The notes under the pieces are model-generated. The model was not told the DNA's origin. It worked only from the letters and a program-made list of their open reading frames with translations, and did no database searches. Shown piece after piece: positions 23,823 through 35,854 of a DNA stretch of 64,000 nt. Position 1 is the first letter of the stretch. Each line of letters starts with the position of its first letter. This DNA is from Fomes fomentarius (Eukaryota; Basidiomycota; Agaricomycetes; Polyporales; Polyporaceae). Made by a program: the position numbers and the translations under genes. Location of the stretch: the NCBI GenBank assembly GCA_022606135.1, contig JABYQN010000010.1, positions 496,001-560,000 of the forward strand, given 5' to 3'.

Positions 23823-25252
23823 CCTGTCTGGGGCTTCCTTGCAGCTCGGCGGTCGGTGACTGGCTAGTCGCTGGGACGTCTCAGTCTCAGCTGGATCCTC
23901 GCTGCTGTGGGTCTCCTGCGGCTCGGCGGTACGTGGAGTCATGACTAGCTTCCTGTGTATATACACTTCTTACTCTCTGTGAGACTTTGTCCCCCTATGA
24001 TTTTCCTTCTTTTCCGTTACTCTACGCGCTCTATGCCAGGTGCTCTCAGGCTCATATTGCTCCCACTTTCCTACTCATGTTATTTATGGTACACTGCGTC
24101 CTCCCATCGATGAAACGGATGTTGCGTTCTGGGATGAGCGACTTTCTGTTGCTGATCCGGGGACCACCTCACCTGTGTTCTATAGGTGCTTTCCCTCGAC
24201 GCTTGTTCAACAAGACAGGCACTCAATGCGTGGATGGGTACTATTGGGTAGGCATGACATTGACAAGTAGTAATCTACCTGAGATTCGCCTCGTCACCGT
24301 TGTATATGTAATGTACTTAGGCAACATGATGCATCCCATCAGTACTTCCGGAAATCCTTAATGAACTTACAGTCTAAAAGTGTCTTATGACATGTCTGAG
24401 TGGCGGATACATCAGTGAATATCTACGACACCCCTGCTTCATAATCTCTCAAACCTGGTATGACGGTTTATTGCTTCTAAACGAAGAATCCGACAAATTT
24501 TCACACAGATCAAAACAGAAATGAATGTGCTATTCCCCGAGCGCGAGTGAGGTGAGGAGGAGGTCATGGCAGCCACCGCGCACTACGGTCCTTCACAAGG
24601 ATGAGCTCTGGGACTCTGCCAACACACCGGAATGGGTCTTTCGGGCGGGTGAACGATCGCCACCATGATATTGAGAGTGAGTCGCACCTTACATCACATA
24701 TAGACGAGACATGTATTGAACTCTAGTAGACCTGTTCAAGCAACAGAACCGTGATCCGATGCAACAATTCAAAGTGTTCGCTTTCGAGATGGTAAGTGCA
24801 ATTCAAGTATATACCCCTGTGGCGGTTTCTGACATTTTAGTAGTTTAATTACTGGCACGACCCTACTCCACTCTGGTCCTCCGACAGAGTGTGCGAGACC
24901 GTAAAGTGGCAGTATAGCGGCTGCACAGCTGGTTCGAATCCCGCTCTCTTTGCATCATACAAGACGGATGTATCTGTTCTGCTCAGATGCATCTGTGTCA
25001 CTATCACTCGCTCCACGGATGCAGCCGCTTTACTGACACTGCTCCGAGACCTGCTATGCTGAGGTTGCATACAATGATTCCGAGGGTGATTATGATGTCA
25101 ACACTGCGGACACACTCAACTATCCCATCGACGATTCGTTGGCCATACCAGAGTATATCGAATGAACTGACGACAGAGATGCGCAAGATCCTCTTCGGGC
25201 AATGTGGGTAAAGCCGTTGGAAAGCCTGAATCTCCAACTGACAAATCTCTAG
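23823..25252. other. Interval without a resolved gene
   Basis: Contains fragments that look coding-like but could not be joined with confidence: DLFKQQNRDPMQQFKVFAFEM before a GTAAGT donor near 24793, YWHDPTPLWSSDRVCETVKW at about 24853-24912, and an acidic stretch near 25075-25165 ending at a stop. They may be 5' exons, intact or decayed, of the gene annotated from 25253. Confidence 0.35.
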
Positions 25253-26859
25253 CTTAGGAGATTGGTGCGGCTTCCTCGGACAGGAAGGACTGTACCCCTT
25301 TGAACATATGCTATCTGTCGACCTTCACGCTGCTACCTCGAAATCCAAGGATGCATTTCGTGGCTTCTGGCAGTACACCCTCTGGTACTCGATAGAAACT
25401 TGCCGGCCTGATCAGAACGGACGACTAGAATTTGTCTTCCGGATGACATTCCGGCCGCGATGGTATACCAGGGGGTTTCGATTCATGTCGATGACGATAG
25501 AAGTAGGGATAAGCTATCCTCGTGTACGTTCCATGCTAACAAATTCATTTTCAGTCGGTGCGATATCGACGTCAATCGACCACGTTCGTTTAGTTGAAGC
25601 CAAAGACTTGAACCATGGAGCTGAGACGCCGGCGCTTGGTGCGCCCCCCGCGCTAGAGGATAACGTACCAACCAGCGCCCTGGTATTGGCTAGGGCAGGG
25701 TCGACGGGAACTCCGAGCCCCCATGGAATGGTTCGCGCCGATCCAATATCTTCGAGTCCGACGTGGGTTGGTAGTGTTACCCCAATGTCTGACGACTACC
25801 ATCAAGGATCCAGAGAAGCGAATGAAGGCAAGTGTTATGTGTGTTCAAAGCTCCCTATCAAAACTTAACGTTGGACATAGAGGATTGCTTGCCCAGTGGT
25901 TTGGGTGTCGCTACGTCATCGCCCGCCACCGATCCGCGCAGCGAAGCTCAGAGGGAGAAGAATATCGTCGAGAACCTTGAACGTCGTATCAGGGACTGGA
26001 AAGGAGATCATACTCCCAACTTTGGCGCACTTTGCCTTCACGGCATTTTCAAAGTGACCAAGAAAGAGGCGGAACAAATATATCGGGTGTTTCTTTTCGA
26101 GAGAATCCTCTTGTTCTGTAACGACCCTCCCCAGAATGGCGGTACCAAGATGGGGGAGATGGCTATCAAAGGCCGTATCCATCTCGCCAGTATCACTCAT
26201 ACAGGGCGCGAATACTCGATAGGTCAGTCGTTGCTCTCGGTACGGAATCTTCAATAACCTGAGCCCTCGTCTTCGTAGCACAACACAGCATCTGCGTCCA
26301 CTGGTGTGATAATAGTGCGGACCAGTCGTTCACACTTCATTTCAGGGACCACAAACAGTTCGGGCTGTGGCGTTCCCATCTCCGCCGTCTCATCAAGGCG
26401 ACTCGCTACAGGAGTAGGCCGTATGGACGAAGGAACGACTACTTATTCGTGGGATTCACCGGATCCGACGCAATGAAGTACCAAGCACCCCTTCAGATAC
26501 ATCATAGGGAGAAGACGTTTTCAGTCTTGGTGCCTCGGTCAATCGAGTATGACGAGTTGGTCACTATGCTGGAGAAAGAGATTCGGACCCACGAGCCGCA
26601 ACAACCGCGCCGCCCTCTTCATGTGAGGTACAAGAACAGGGATGGGGATCTAGTGGAGCTTTCTACAACAGATGCCATAAGGAGGAAGCTTGCGTCGCTC
26701 TTGCCTGATGAGCCGCAAGTGATCTACGTCTCGACTGAGCAGGTGCACCCGTCAGGCACCTCTCCAGCTACGGCATTCTGCGAAACACCACTCGAGACTA
26801 TAGCTTCGGAGGCCGTCATGGGGTACGTCGGGGGGAAAGGGGTTTTTCTGCATGGGTGA
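25253..26859 (+). CDS. PH + PB1 protein resembling the C-terminal half of RhoGEF Cdc24, without DH domain
   Basis: The 3' two exons (25882-26222 and 26279-26859) encode a linker plus a Cdc24/Scd1-type PH domain (NLERRIRDWKGDH, GIFKVTKKEAEQIYRVFLFE, ILLFCNDP, KGRIHLASIT, then FTLHFRDHKQFGLWRSHLRR). A PB1 domain follows (YQAPLQIHHREKTFSVLVPR, RPLHVRYKNRDGDLVELSTT, VIYVS). In Cdc24 these domains regulate the GEF and bind the scaffold Bem1/Scd2. The catalytic DH and the CH domains are absent. Upstream exons 25429-25501 (LPDDIPAAMVYQGVSIHVDD) and 25556-25827 are paralogous in position and sequence to exons 5-6 of the gene at 21043-22912. The 25828-25881 intron needs a GC donor (GAAG|GCAAGT), and only this keeps phase. 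The segment from 25253 (LGDWCGFLGQEGLYPFEHML) is probably coding, but its splice to the next exon is unresolved. The true start lies upstream. Confidence 0.65.
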
Positions 26860-27107
26860 TAGAGATGAGGTTCCCTGCTATTTTCTAGGATTATCTTCCA
26901 AGTAGCTCTTTGACTTTGCCAATACATCCCTGTTTTCTCGCGGTTCTGGTCGCCCGTAGGTTTGGTTCTTTTGGTTCTCTTCATAGACTGTGTTTGTTGG
27001 CTCTTACTACATAGTAGTTCGAATACTTGTAGTTCTAGTTGCTCGTGGTTATGATTGCTCCTACATGACTAGGACATCCTTATGCTCCCAGTTCCATAGC
27101 TATATAT

Positions 27108-27460
27108 AAAGAGTGGACATTCAATATTCTTGACTTCATTTCGAGCAACACGCACCTGCTTGACCCCAGCGGACTGGATGAAGACGCGCGACAGCCCTCT
27201 AGATCTATCGCTGTGAGTCCCTCACACATCCGCATTGCAAGCCATCCGATGAGTCGGGATTGGATATTCGAAACGAGACTAGTACAGCGATGATACAACT
27301 AGACAGCCACTACTACGAACGTTGTTTCAAATATGAGCACAGGTACAGATAAAGAAAGGACAGGATGGGAAGAAACGCGAAGGGAGAAGAACTGCGAGAC
27401 CAGTCCAGCAAGACGGAAATTCGAACAGATAGTGTAGTAATATACAATTAGCCTTTGCGC
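27108..27460 (-). repeat. Dispersed repeat family, copy C (longest)
   Basis: Reverse-strand copy of the element at 9694-10190. Read on the minus strand it begins GCGCAAAGGCTAAT, passes GTCTTGCTGGACTGGTC, CTTTATCTGTACCTGTGCTC, ACAACGTTCGTAGTAG and GACTCATCGGATGGC, and ends after GGCTGTCGCGCGTC. It sits about 130 bp downstream of the RanBPM/GID1 stop, possibly inside its 3' UTR. It is the only copy that shows both ends, so it best defines an element of about 340 bp. Confidence 0.8.
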
Positions 27461-27585
27461 CCCCCTCTTCTCGCACTGCCCGCATATAGCACCTGGCACC
27501 TCGTACGCCAGAGAACCACCGCGCAGATCAAAGTAGCACAGCAGCAACTACAACAGCGATGCGATACAAGCATGTTGCCACAGTG

Positions 27586-30457
27586 TCACCCTTCGATGAA
27601 CTCCTTGCGCACATCCGCGAACGCCGCCGCGCCCACACCCAGCAATCCCAACTGGGTAACGAAGGCGCCGGCCTGGCGGAACAGCGTCTCCAACGCAGGA
27701 TGCGCCGGTCTTCCTTGCGACTCTGGAAAGTGGCAGAATCAATTTGAATCAGAACCCAGCCAAACAAAAAGTCAAGAAGAGTCAGATCTCAGAAGTGGAA
27801 CTGCCGACTCACCGAGGATAGCCTGGTTGACCTCCGCCGCGAGCGCGTTCCGCGCCGCTTGGCCCGCCGTCTCCGCGACCTCGCCGCCTTTCGCTACGGG
27901 GTCGTCGAAGGCCACGACGCCGAACGTGCGTCGAAGGTGTGCGCGCACGCCCGCCCGCGTATCGTTCTTGTAGTCCGTGTCGAGCGTCTGGCCGTACTGC
28001 AGCGCGGTCTGCAGCGACGCGCGCGCGAAAGCCGAGAGCGCTGCATGGGTCGTCTGCACGGGCGTCGATGTCGGTGACGGCGATGAAGACGACGCCGAGT
28101 CTGAATGTGTCGCGCCAGAGGGTGCAGAGGGGACAGGCGCGCTGAGGGAAAGTGCCGATGGTGCCGGTGTGATGTGAGATCGAGCGGGAGTAGCAGTCGG
28201 CAGGGAAGAGGACTCGGGCTCGGACGAGGAAGGAAGGGCCTCAGGCGATGGATCGTCCACGTCCATCGCGCCCACTCCATCCATCGTCCCCACGACGTCC
28301 TCCCCATCAAGCGCGAGCGTGCTCGCGGCCGGCTTCGGGGTCGCCTCTGCCTCCTTGACGCGACGCAGTGCCTCGCCAGCCTCTAGCACGAGTTCGACAA
28401 ACTTACGACAGCGCAGGCGGAACAGGATGAGCCCCTGCTCGCGCTCTAGCACGGTCGAGTGATGTGCGTGGATCAGGGACAGCGCAGAGTCGATGTCGCC
28501 TTTGAGAATTGCGTTCGTGATGGACAGCCGGGTGTTCAGTTCGTGGTCGAAGCCAAAGTCCCCGTCGCCCCGGTCGGCACTGGATACCCCAGGTGCACTA
28601 GCAACAGCAGGTGCGTCATCTACCGCCATGCGGACGTCCTCGTCAACGGGCTCCGGCTGGGGTTGGCTTGACGCTCTCTCAGACGCAGCCCTGGCCCGAT
28701 CCGCACACTGCTTCTGGAACGCACGCGCGGTCCGCGCATAGCCGTGGTGCGCAAGGTACGCCAGGACGAGCTTGCGCAGCGGCGCGCGGGACTCTTCGTC
28801 CTCCAATATTTCCTTCTCCGCAACCTTCGCTTCCACGGCCATACGCTCCTCCTCTGCATTCCTCGGCCCGAGCCCAAGCAGGCTCCAGTCGATACGCGTG
28901 TTCATAATATTACCCCACACGACGTCGCGCTGGGCGCGGATGTGCTCCTCGATAGCGAACTTGAACGGCGCGCCGCCAAAGTTCGCGCGGATGGACTCGT
29001 TGGTCTGGCGCATGCCTATCGACGGATATATCTCGCATGCCTTACCTACGTTTTCGAACACCATACCTGCTTAGTGTGAGTTCAGGGTGAGAAGGGAACG
29101 AGAGAGCGGAGACTTCGACTTGCGACGCACCGAGGAAGCTGCCGTTCTTAGTGTAGAAGACCCGGTTCTGACTGAAGTCGATACCGCAGCCAATCACATC
29201 ACCAGCTGCCAGGTGGAGTTAGAGTTCTAGCTGCGTGTCAAGGAAGAGAAGGACGAACTATCGAAGGTCGGGCCGTATCCACTGCCATCCTTGTGGCCGG
29301 GGAAAGCGCAGCCGTCATCGGCATGGTATCCCCAGCTGTTCTTCTCCCATCCAGGCAGGCGAGACAGCTTCACCTCCGGTCCAGAGAATCTATCAACATG
29401 TCAGCGACGAGACCGGCCCAGACGTACTAGACCCACCCAATACTGATGGGCCTGCACAAATGTCAGCGACACGAGTGGAGGAGAAGAGAGACTGAGCGCA
29501 CCCCTTGGGACATTTGTGCACGATCTCAACCTCGTAGTAATAGATCCCGCACGCGGGCGGAATGGCGTGATTCGCGCGTGCTGCGCTCGACTCGCGCTCG
29601 CCTATGCACGGGGGTCCTGTGAATGTAAGCTCTCGTCCGTCCAGAGACACGCTCAGCGAGGGCAGGCGGTCTTGCTCGCTCCATCGGGTGGGGAGCATCA
29701 ACACCGTGTTCGTGCTGATCATCGTCACCGCACCCACGGCGGGTGGGGGCGGGGTGGCAATGCTGAATTCGTCGTCGTCGCTGTCAGCAGGCGTGAACTC
29801 GCGGCGGAGGTACGGATAGGGAATCACTGGCGGCGCCGGACTTGCTGTCGCTCGCGCATCGTGCCCGTGCCCGTGCCCGATGTACGAAGGAGGCCGTGTG
29901 CTCGCGATATGTGCGGAGTGACTCGGCTCCGTATGTAACATGTCGCGGAGCGCAGAATATTCGAGGTACGCAGGCCGTGGAAAACCATGCGAGGCTGTGT
30001 GGGTGGCATGTGTGGGAGCGGGCGCACGGTGTGTCGGGACACTCGAGCTGAGCGATGCCTGCGAGCGCACACCGGAGCTCAGCCGTCGTGTGCGAATAGG
30101 AGAGGTAGAAGGGGAATACGGCGGGTTGCATGCCTGATCACGCGATGGATTCGGGGAGGTCGTCACGCGGATGACTCGGGGCTCGAAGATCGGCGCCGGG
30201 GCAGAGTGCGCTGGACCAGACGTGCGTCCCCGAGGGGCGGCAGAGATCGCGGATGCGTAGCTCGTAGAGACGGAGCGAGTCGGTGGGGGAATGGTGCGGG
30301 CTAGACTGAGGCTCGCGGACGTACCGGCACTGACTAGACGAGGGCGTGGCGCGGGGCCAGGATTGAAAGACATTGGTATGACGCTCTCCAAGCTACGAGC
30401 CACGGAGCTAGTAGGTGGGATGGGTATGCTTGCTGAGCGGGACTGTCGTGTGGACAT
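27586..30457 (-). CDS. GID1: RanBPM/Gid1 family protein (SPRY-LisH-CTLH), GID/CTLH E3 ligase subunit
   Basis: Scaffold of the GID/CTLH ubiquitin ligase, which degrades gluconeogenic enzymes and other targets (known for the family; yeast Vid30, human RanBP9/10). Exons 30457-29502, 29451-29437 (15 nt), 29389-29259, 29205-29131, 29066-27813 and 27722-27586 give 855 residues. A long Ser/Pro/Arg-rich N-terminus precedes the SPRY domain (CGIYYYEVEIVHKCPKG, PISIGFSGPEVKLSRLPGWE, WGYHADDGCAFPG, GDVIGCGIDFSQNRVFYTKN). The LisH motif is LRKLVLAYLAHHGYARTARAF. CTLH/CRA follows (LNTRLSITNAILKGDIDSAL, LFRLRCRKFVELVLEAG, interrupted by Ser/Pro-rich loops, then LQTALQYGQTLDTDY). The last exon, found by splicing at GTGAGT, adds ALETLFRQAGAFVTQLGLLG. 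An in-frame ATG at 30658 would add 67 residues. Confidence 0.93.
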
Positions 30458-31906
30458 TGTTGCCGCGGCGAGGATGGGGTAAAGGGGTAAAGACAATATC
30501 GGCGTAGCCTGGCGCACACTAAGACGTTTAGCCGGCGGTGGAGATTCAGACGACGTACCAGGTAACCTGACCCTTTTCGAAAGGCAACGGTCTATCTCCA
30601 CGACCGCAGTCAAAGCAGGGGGCTTGCCACAGTCAGCAGCAGACGGTAGATGTCCCAAGCCTCAGTCTACAGCGACCGGTTTTGGAATGTCGGGAATGAG
30701 GTGAATGTTGGTCAGAGCCTGGCGCAAAGCCGTCAGTGTAAACTGAGAATCGACTAGAAATGTCTCGTGCAGCATACCTAACCCTCAACAAGAAATCAAC
30801 GTATCAACGTCCACCCAGAACAGCAGTCTGGCAAGTCGGTTAGTAGCAGACGCTCAATCCAGCTCCACGGGGCCGCCTCTCAAAGCCTCAGCGTGTATTT
30901 ATGAGACTGTTTGACTTCGTGGGTTCGGGTCTCCAGAGACAAAAAAGGGGTCGTGGAGGATGGAGGGATGGCGAATGGGGGGAAGGACGAGGAGACCAAG
31001 AGCGGTGATGGTGGTGGTATGGAACCAAGCCGCACCGGCTCAAGTGACTTGTCTTCTGACCATCACCCACCCCCACCCCCTCACCCTTCCACTCCCTTCT
31101 CTCCTCAAAATTCTCTCATTATAACGCTGCTGCTGCAACGATGTTCCAATGTTACGAGCATTGTTTAGCGGCCGATGGAGACATGTCCGAAAAACGGAGA
31201 GAGCATGCATACATGGGGACGGAAAAAGGTCGGCAAGGTGAGCATACGGTACCATGGACAGACGTGCTTTGTTGTCTTCACTGCTGTGCTTTCCACATCA
31301 TCGCTTTCAAAAAACTGTGAGTGTGCGTAAACAAACTGGGGAAAGTGGGACGAGGCGTAAGTAGTACCAGTAATCATTGGTCTGGTGAGTTGTGCCTTCG
31401 TGGTCCTACCTGTTCCCCCTTAAGTCCCTCGCGCTAGTCCTCACCTCAACCAGCTATATGCATGCCGAAGGGTCCATCATAATAGAAACATATGAGGCAT
31501 AAGATACGCCCACGAAGCCATATGTGGAAGGGCGGCGGGAGCCTTACCAAGGCACCCTTCTCAGGCAAGGAGACTCGGACGCCTAGACAAGTATTCATAC
31601 AGTCCTTATCTGACAAATCATCCTCTGGCTCGCAGCTTCCCAGACTACCGGTACGAGATCTACGGTGTCCCATAAATGCTCGTAAACAGTGACGCACAGT
31701 CCCAAGTAAAGGCCCAGGTAACGCCGCATACATCCACTCAAAACCCGGCACTCGAGAACACGTCTAGTTTTTGGTATTCATCCAGCACTCCATCAGCCAG
31801 ACCAAGGCAGGTATCAAATATCAAATACCATGCATCGAAGTTCAGCCGTCCTCAGCCTGTGCATCGTAAATTACATGCCCGGGGTCTATCTAGTCGAGGT
31901 CAAGTA
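30458..31906. other. Intergenic region, no supported gene
   Basis: Lies between the 5' end of GID1 and the 3' end of the GH92 gene. It contains pyrimidine/purine-rich runs (30950-31100) consistent with a promoter or leader. No conserved frame and no repeat match within the window. Part (30458-30658) may be GID1 coding sequence if the upstream ATG is used. Confidence 0.5.
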
Positions 31907-34900
31907 CTACGGCGAGAACGAACTCACGAGAGTGCTTGAACCCCACTCCTGTGGTGTCTCACTCATTTCGAAAACGATATGTCCACCAGAAGCGATGTCC
32001 TCGTGAGCCAGGTGCGGTGTGTCTAGCTCCTTGCCATTGATAGTAACGCTCTTGATGTATATCTTCGTCGGAGCCCCGATGGATGTGATAACAAGCGGTT
32101 TGTTGGCGCCAGGGAGGTCAATCGTTACCTTGTCGAAGAACGGTCTTCGGAGAGGCATTAGTGTCCCGTCTATCGCAAGGTCGAAAGGAAATGCGGGAGG
32201 CAAGTACTCACGTTCCGATCACATACTCCGCAGAGACGGGGTTGACGGGATAGAATCCGAGGGCGCTGAAGATGTACCAGGCGCTCATCTGGCCGCAGTC
32301 CTCGTTCTATCGAGTTTGTCTCAGCGATGGACTCGTGAAGATCTGGGAGGCATACCCCGGACAGACCGTCGACGGAGTTGTTGTAGTTCGACTTCGCGAT
32401 ATCCCGAATGAGCTCTTGGGACTTGCTAGCCGCACCGGCGAGGGAGTAGAGGTAGGGGATGTGGTGCGAAGGCTAGCAAATATGCGACCGGATGAGCCAG
32501 ATGTCGTGCATTGACCATAATATTCCAGACATCAGAGAATGGCAGACCTCACCTCGTTGGTGTGGTCATTGTGGCCTACAAACGGGTACGGGTAAGCAGA
32601 TTTTAACCTGGTCATCATATTTGAGACATACCACCGTTGAAGTGCTCGTCCAAAAACGCCGCAAACGACGCATTCCCGCCCTTCCTCTCGATCAAAGTCC
32701 CAAAATCATGCAACACGTCGAACGTATACGCCCACATATCGCCCTCGGTCCACCCGACCGTCGGGCCAGCCCACGAGCCGTTCGCGGTCTTCGCCTCCAT
32801 GAACCCGGTATCGTCGTTGAAGATGCTGAAGGGGGCGGAGAGCGCGCGGGCGCGGAAGAACTCTGCATCGGAGTGCTTGGAGAGCGCGGCAGCGACGGCT
32901 GCCACGGCGAAGTCGTCATCTGGCAGGGAAGAATTTCAGGCAGGTCAGGAAAGTAGACACGAGGCTAAGTTAAGGTGAGATAGCGACGTACAGGCGTAGT
33001 CGAGAGTTCGGGATGCTGATTCAGAGTGGATGTCAGAACCCACGTATCCTTTTGTTGCATAGACGGACGAAAGCCCCGCGCGGACTTCGTAGCCGACGTT
33101 CTGGGAAGGTATATATGTCATGAAGGGTAGAGACACATGGACTGGGTGCTGTGCCATACCTGCTGTCTGTCCGAATATCTGCCTCAAGAACCAGCGAGGT
33201 AAGTCGTGTAACACCACTGAGGGGAACTACTTACGTGATGTTCCAGTCGTCGACGGGAGGAACGGTGGCATCCTTACGCACCGCTTCGTACGCTGTCTCG
33301 AGGTCGAACCCGCGGATCCCCTTGACCACGGCTTCTGCTATGAGTGAGTCTGCATGAGTACCAACCTAGTATGGGAGGTCAGAAGCGCAGCTTCGACTCG
33401 GTGCACGACACGACAACCATGATGTTCGTCTCTAACGTTGGAGAGGTGATTAGTATGACTGCACCATCGCGTGCATGGGTCTTACTGACCAACAATATTC
33501 TTCCACATGGGGAGCCATCCTCCCTACAGTGCAGAAGTTGAATCCAGATACGGTGTGAATACTTGAAGTGCACCCCACCTCAAGGTAGTCCTGCAGCATA
33601 CTTTGCACCATCCCTGGAATGCGCTCAGGAGCGAGGAGGATCTGCCACGCCCATGCAGCGCGGTATGTGTCCTTTGTTATGCCCCAATCTTCCGGTAAGT
33701 ATACATAATATCGCACTGGAGCCAAGGATGTAACTCACCCAGATAGAATATCCGGTATACGATTCGCCTTCGTGGACCTTGTCATCGTACCCCGAGTAGT
33801 ATTTTCCATCCTCGCTCTGCTCGTATGGGTACTAAAGCAGTCTGTGAGTCCCTATGTTCACGGTGCGCTACCTGCACGACTTACCTGCAGCGCATGGTAT
33901 ACTGCAGTATAGAATACCTCATTTTCCTCCCGAGTGGCGCCCTCGACTTGGAAGCGATCCAGCTTCTCCGCCCATGTCGCTCGTGTCTTCTCAGCAGTCT
34001 GCTCAAGTGTCGTCCCGTCCGGTACTTCCGTATCCAGGTTCTTCCTCGCTTGTTCCACTGAGATGAACGACACTCCAACTCGCACATTAACCTTCCGCGT
34101 CCCCCTCGCGAACTGCGCGAATGCCGAGAGCAGCTTGCCCCGCCCTTCAGTCACGTTCTCCGCATTGCTCCCGTTCTGCGCAATCCCGAAACTCGCGAAG
34201 GCCGTGTCAAACCTGGCACAGAAGTATCCCGCGAAGCTCGGCGCGGGGCTCGGGCCGATGATGAAGTCCTGTCGTTCGGGGTTGTGACCAGTGATCTCCC
34301 GACGAGCTGGATCGACAGTGACAGACCCCAAGGGGTACGTAACGTTCGTCGGGTCCGCAGAGCCCATGACCGACGCGCGTGTGGCTTCGATGAGGACATA
34401 CGGCACGCCGGTGCGCTCGAAGGTGAAACGAAGGTGTCCGACACGGGAAGCTGCGCCGGACGTCCTATCAGCGGCCTGGATCCTAGAAGGTTTGATGGAG
34501 ACAAGCAAACGTGCGCGGGGCACATGCACTCACTCGCAGACAGCTCCGCGTGGATCCGCCCGCCCTCGGTGGCGTCCATGAGAACGGAGTAGTAGCTTGC
34601 GCTCGCGAGCTCGTCGGCATGGCTGAAGTCCATGCCCCTCGTTACGAAGACGCTTCGCACCTGTCCCGCGCCGGGGACGACGACGAGCTGCCCGCTGTTG
34701 CCCATCCAGATTGCGGGCTTGTGCGTCGCCTGGAACCCGTGAACGGACGTGTCGGTGTAGTTGTAGGGATTGGTGGAGACCCAATCCTTTCGCGTCTGCG
34801 CAACCCAGCGAGTCATGCCGAACGGAGGGGCGACAGTTGGGATCATCCCGCCGGTGCTGTGAGGGGCAATTCCGCCGTTGCCTATGAAGCTGGTTTTTAC

Positions 34901-35068
34901 CCAGTTAGTTGGCGGGCGGACGTACTGCGGTACACGAGCTCACGGGTTTATGTGATCAACTGCGGCACTCGCTGGCTTCGAGAACTCTTGAGGAAGGTCG
35001 CGCCGATGGAGGTGGGCTGCACATACTGTTAGACATACTAGCAGGATCGCGGTACGAATACAAAGCAT
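31907..35068 (-). CDS. Secreted GH92 exo-alpha-mannosidase
   Basis: Family GH92 Ca2+-dependent, inverting alpha-mannosidase acting on N-glycans or fungal mannans, probably outside the cell (known for the family). The ATG at 35068 gives a signal peptide (MLCIRTAILLVCLTVCAAH). Main exons (minus): 35068-34944, 34888-34534, 34450-33885, 33831-33739, 33671-33579, 33523-33490, 33431-33418 (14-nt microexon), 33365-33235, several more to 32144, and 32144-31907. Family landmarks: FIGNGGIAPHSTGGMIPTVA, GMDFSHADELASASYYSVLM, SRVGHLRFTFE, EGGWLPMWKNI, VGTHADSLIAEA, DIHSESASRTLDYAYDDF, TVGWTEGDMWAYTF, GHNDHTNEPSHHIPYLYSLAG and GNEDCGQMSAWYIFSALGFY. The acidic residues of the last motifs belong to the Ca2+/catalytic site in the family. 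About 50-100 nt around 33120-33235 (between DDWNIT and YEVRAGLS) were not resolved to exact splice sites. Confidence 0.94.
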
Positions 35069-35854
35069 TTTAAGTCGACAAGTGTAAAGATGAGCCTGGC
35101 TGAGGGAAGAGCAAGAATGCCGGACTCCGTTTTTGACATAGTGAGCAATCGAGGGTCATGTGCGCGAAGTCACAGTCCGGAAGTATTCATATCTTGCGGT
35201 TTAAGAGTGGCACCTAAGGAAGCGCCTGAAAAGAGGTTCAAACTCTCCAACTTATCCCGGGCCCAGTCTTCAAATTTGCCTCACAAGTAGGTTTCTGTAG
35301 CTCAACGTCAAGCCCAGTGCACTGTTGTGCGTACCGCTCGTTTCGACCGCATTTGGTAACTCAAGCGCGCAACACGGCAGTTCATCGCGCCTAATCGACA
35401 CACTGCTTGTGCACAACTGGATAACGTTCCGAACAATCCGGTCTTCAAGCTTCAAGAACTCGCTCGGACAAAGCCACCTCTTTACCGCAAGCTAGCGCCA
35501 TACGCCTCCACGTCAGCAACGACTACTGCCGAGCCTCGCGCAGCGTATTCACGATTTGTCTGTCCCGACAAACTCGTCAATCCGGCCGTCGTACGAGTGC
35601 CCGCTCGCGACATTTCGCGGAGGTTCTGTATAAGACTCTGACGTAACTATCTCAGTCTAGCTTTCAGGGAATTCTCTCATATGGAGAACCATAGCTTCCT
35701 CAAATATACACAATCAATTACGCACGCCGCTCAGGAATATCGGCTGCAATTCGGCTTTTTGCGATGCATTTGAGTATATACCTGCGGTGCTGCTCGGCGC
35801 AGGTTCTCTGCACTGCTCTAAACTCTACCGCACCCTTGATCTCCACAGGTATCA
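35069..35854. promoter_or_regulatory. Divergent intergenic region (GH92 / MYND gene)
   Basis: 786 bp between the GH92 start and the MYND gene start on the other strand. It should hold the upstream regulatory region of the GH92 gene. No convincing reading frame, TATA box or repeat was seen. Confidence 0.4.

Noticed and set aside
24895..24955. tRNA-like GGTTCGAATCCCGC (B-box / T-arm)
   Set aside because: The T stem has a mismatch, no matching acceptor stem or D arm lies at the required distance, and the total length is too short. At most a decayed tRNA fragment.
27859..28907. Multiple plus-strand frames opposite GID1
   Set aside because: Shadows of the GC-rich CTLH exon on the minus strand, without motifs.
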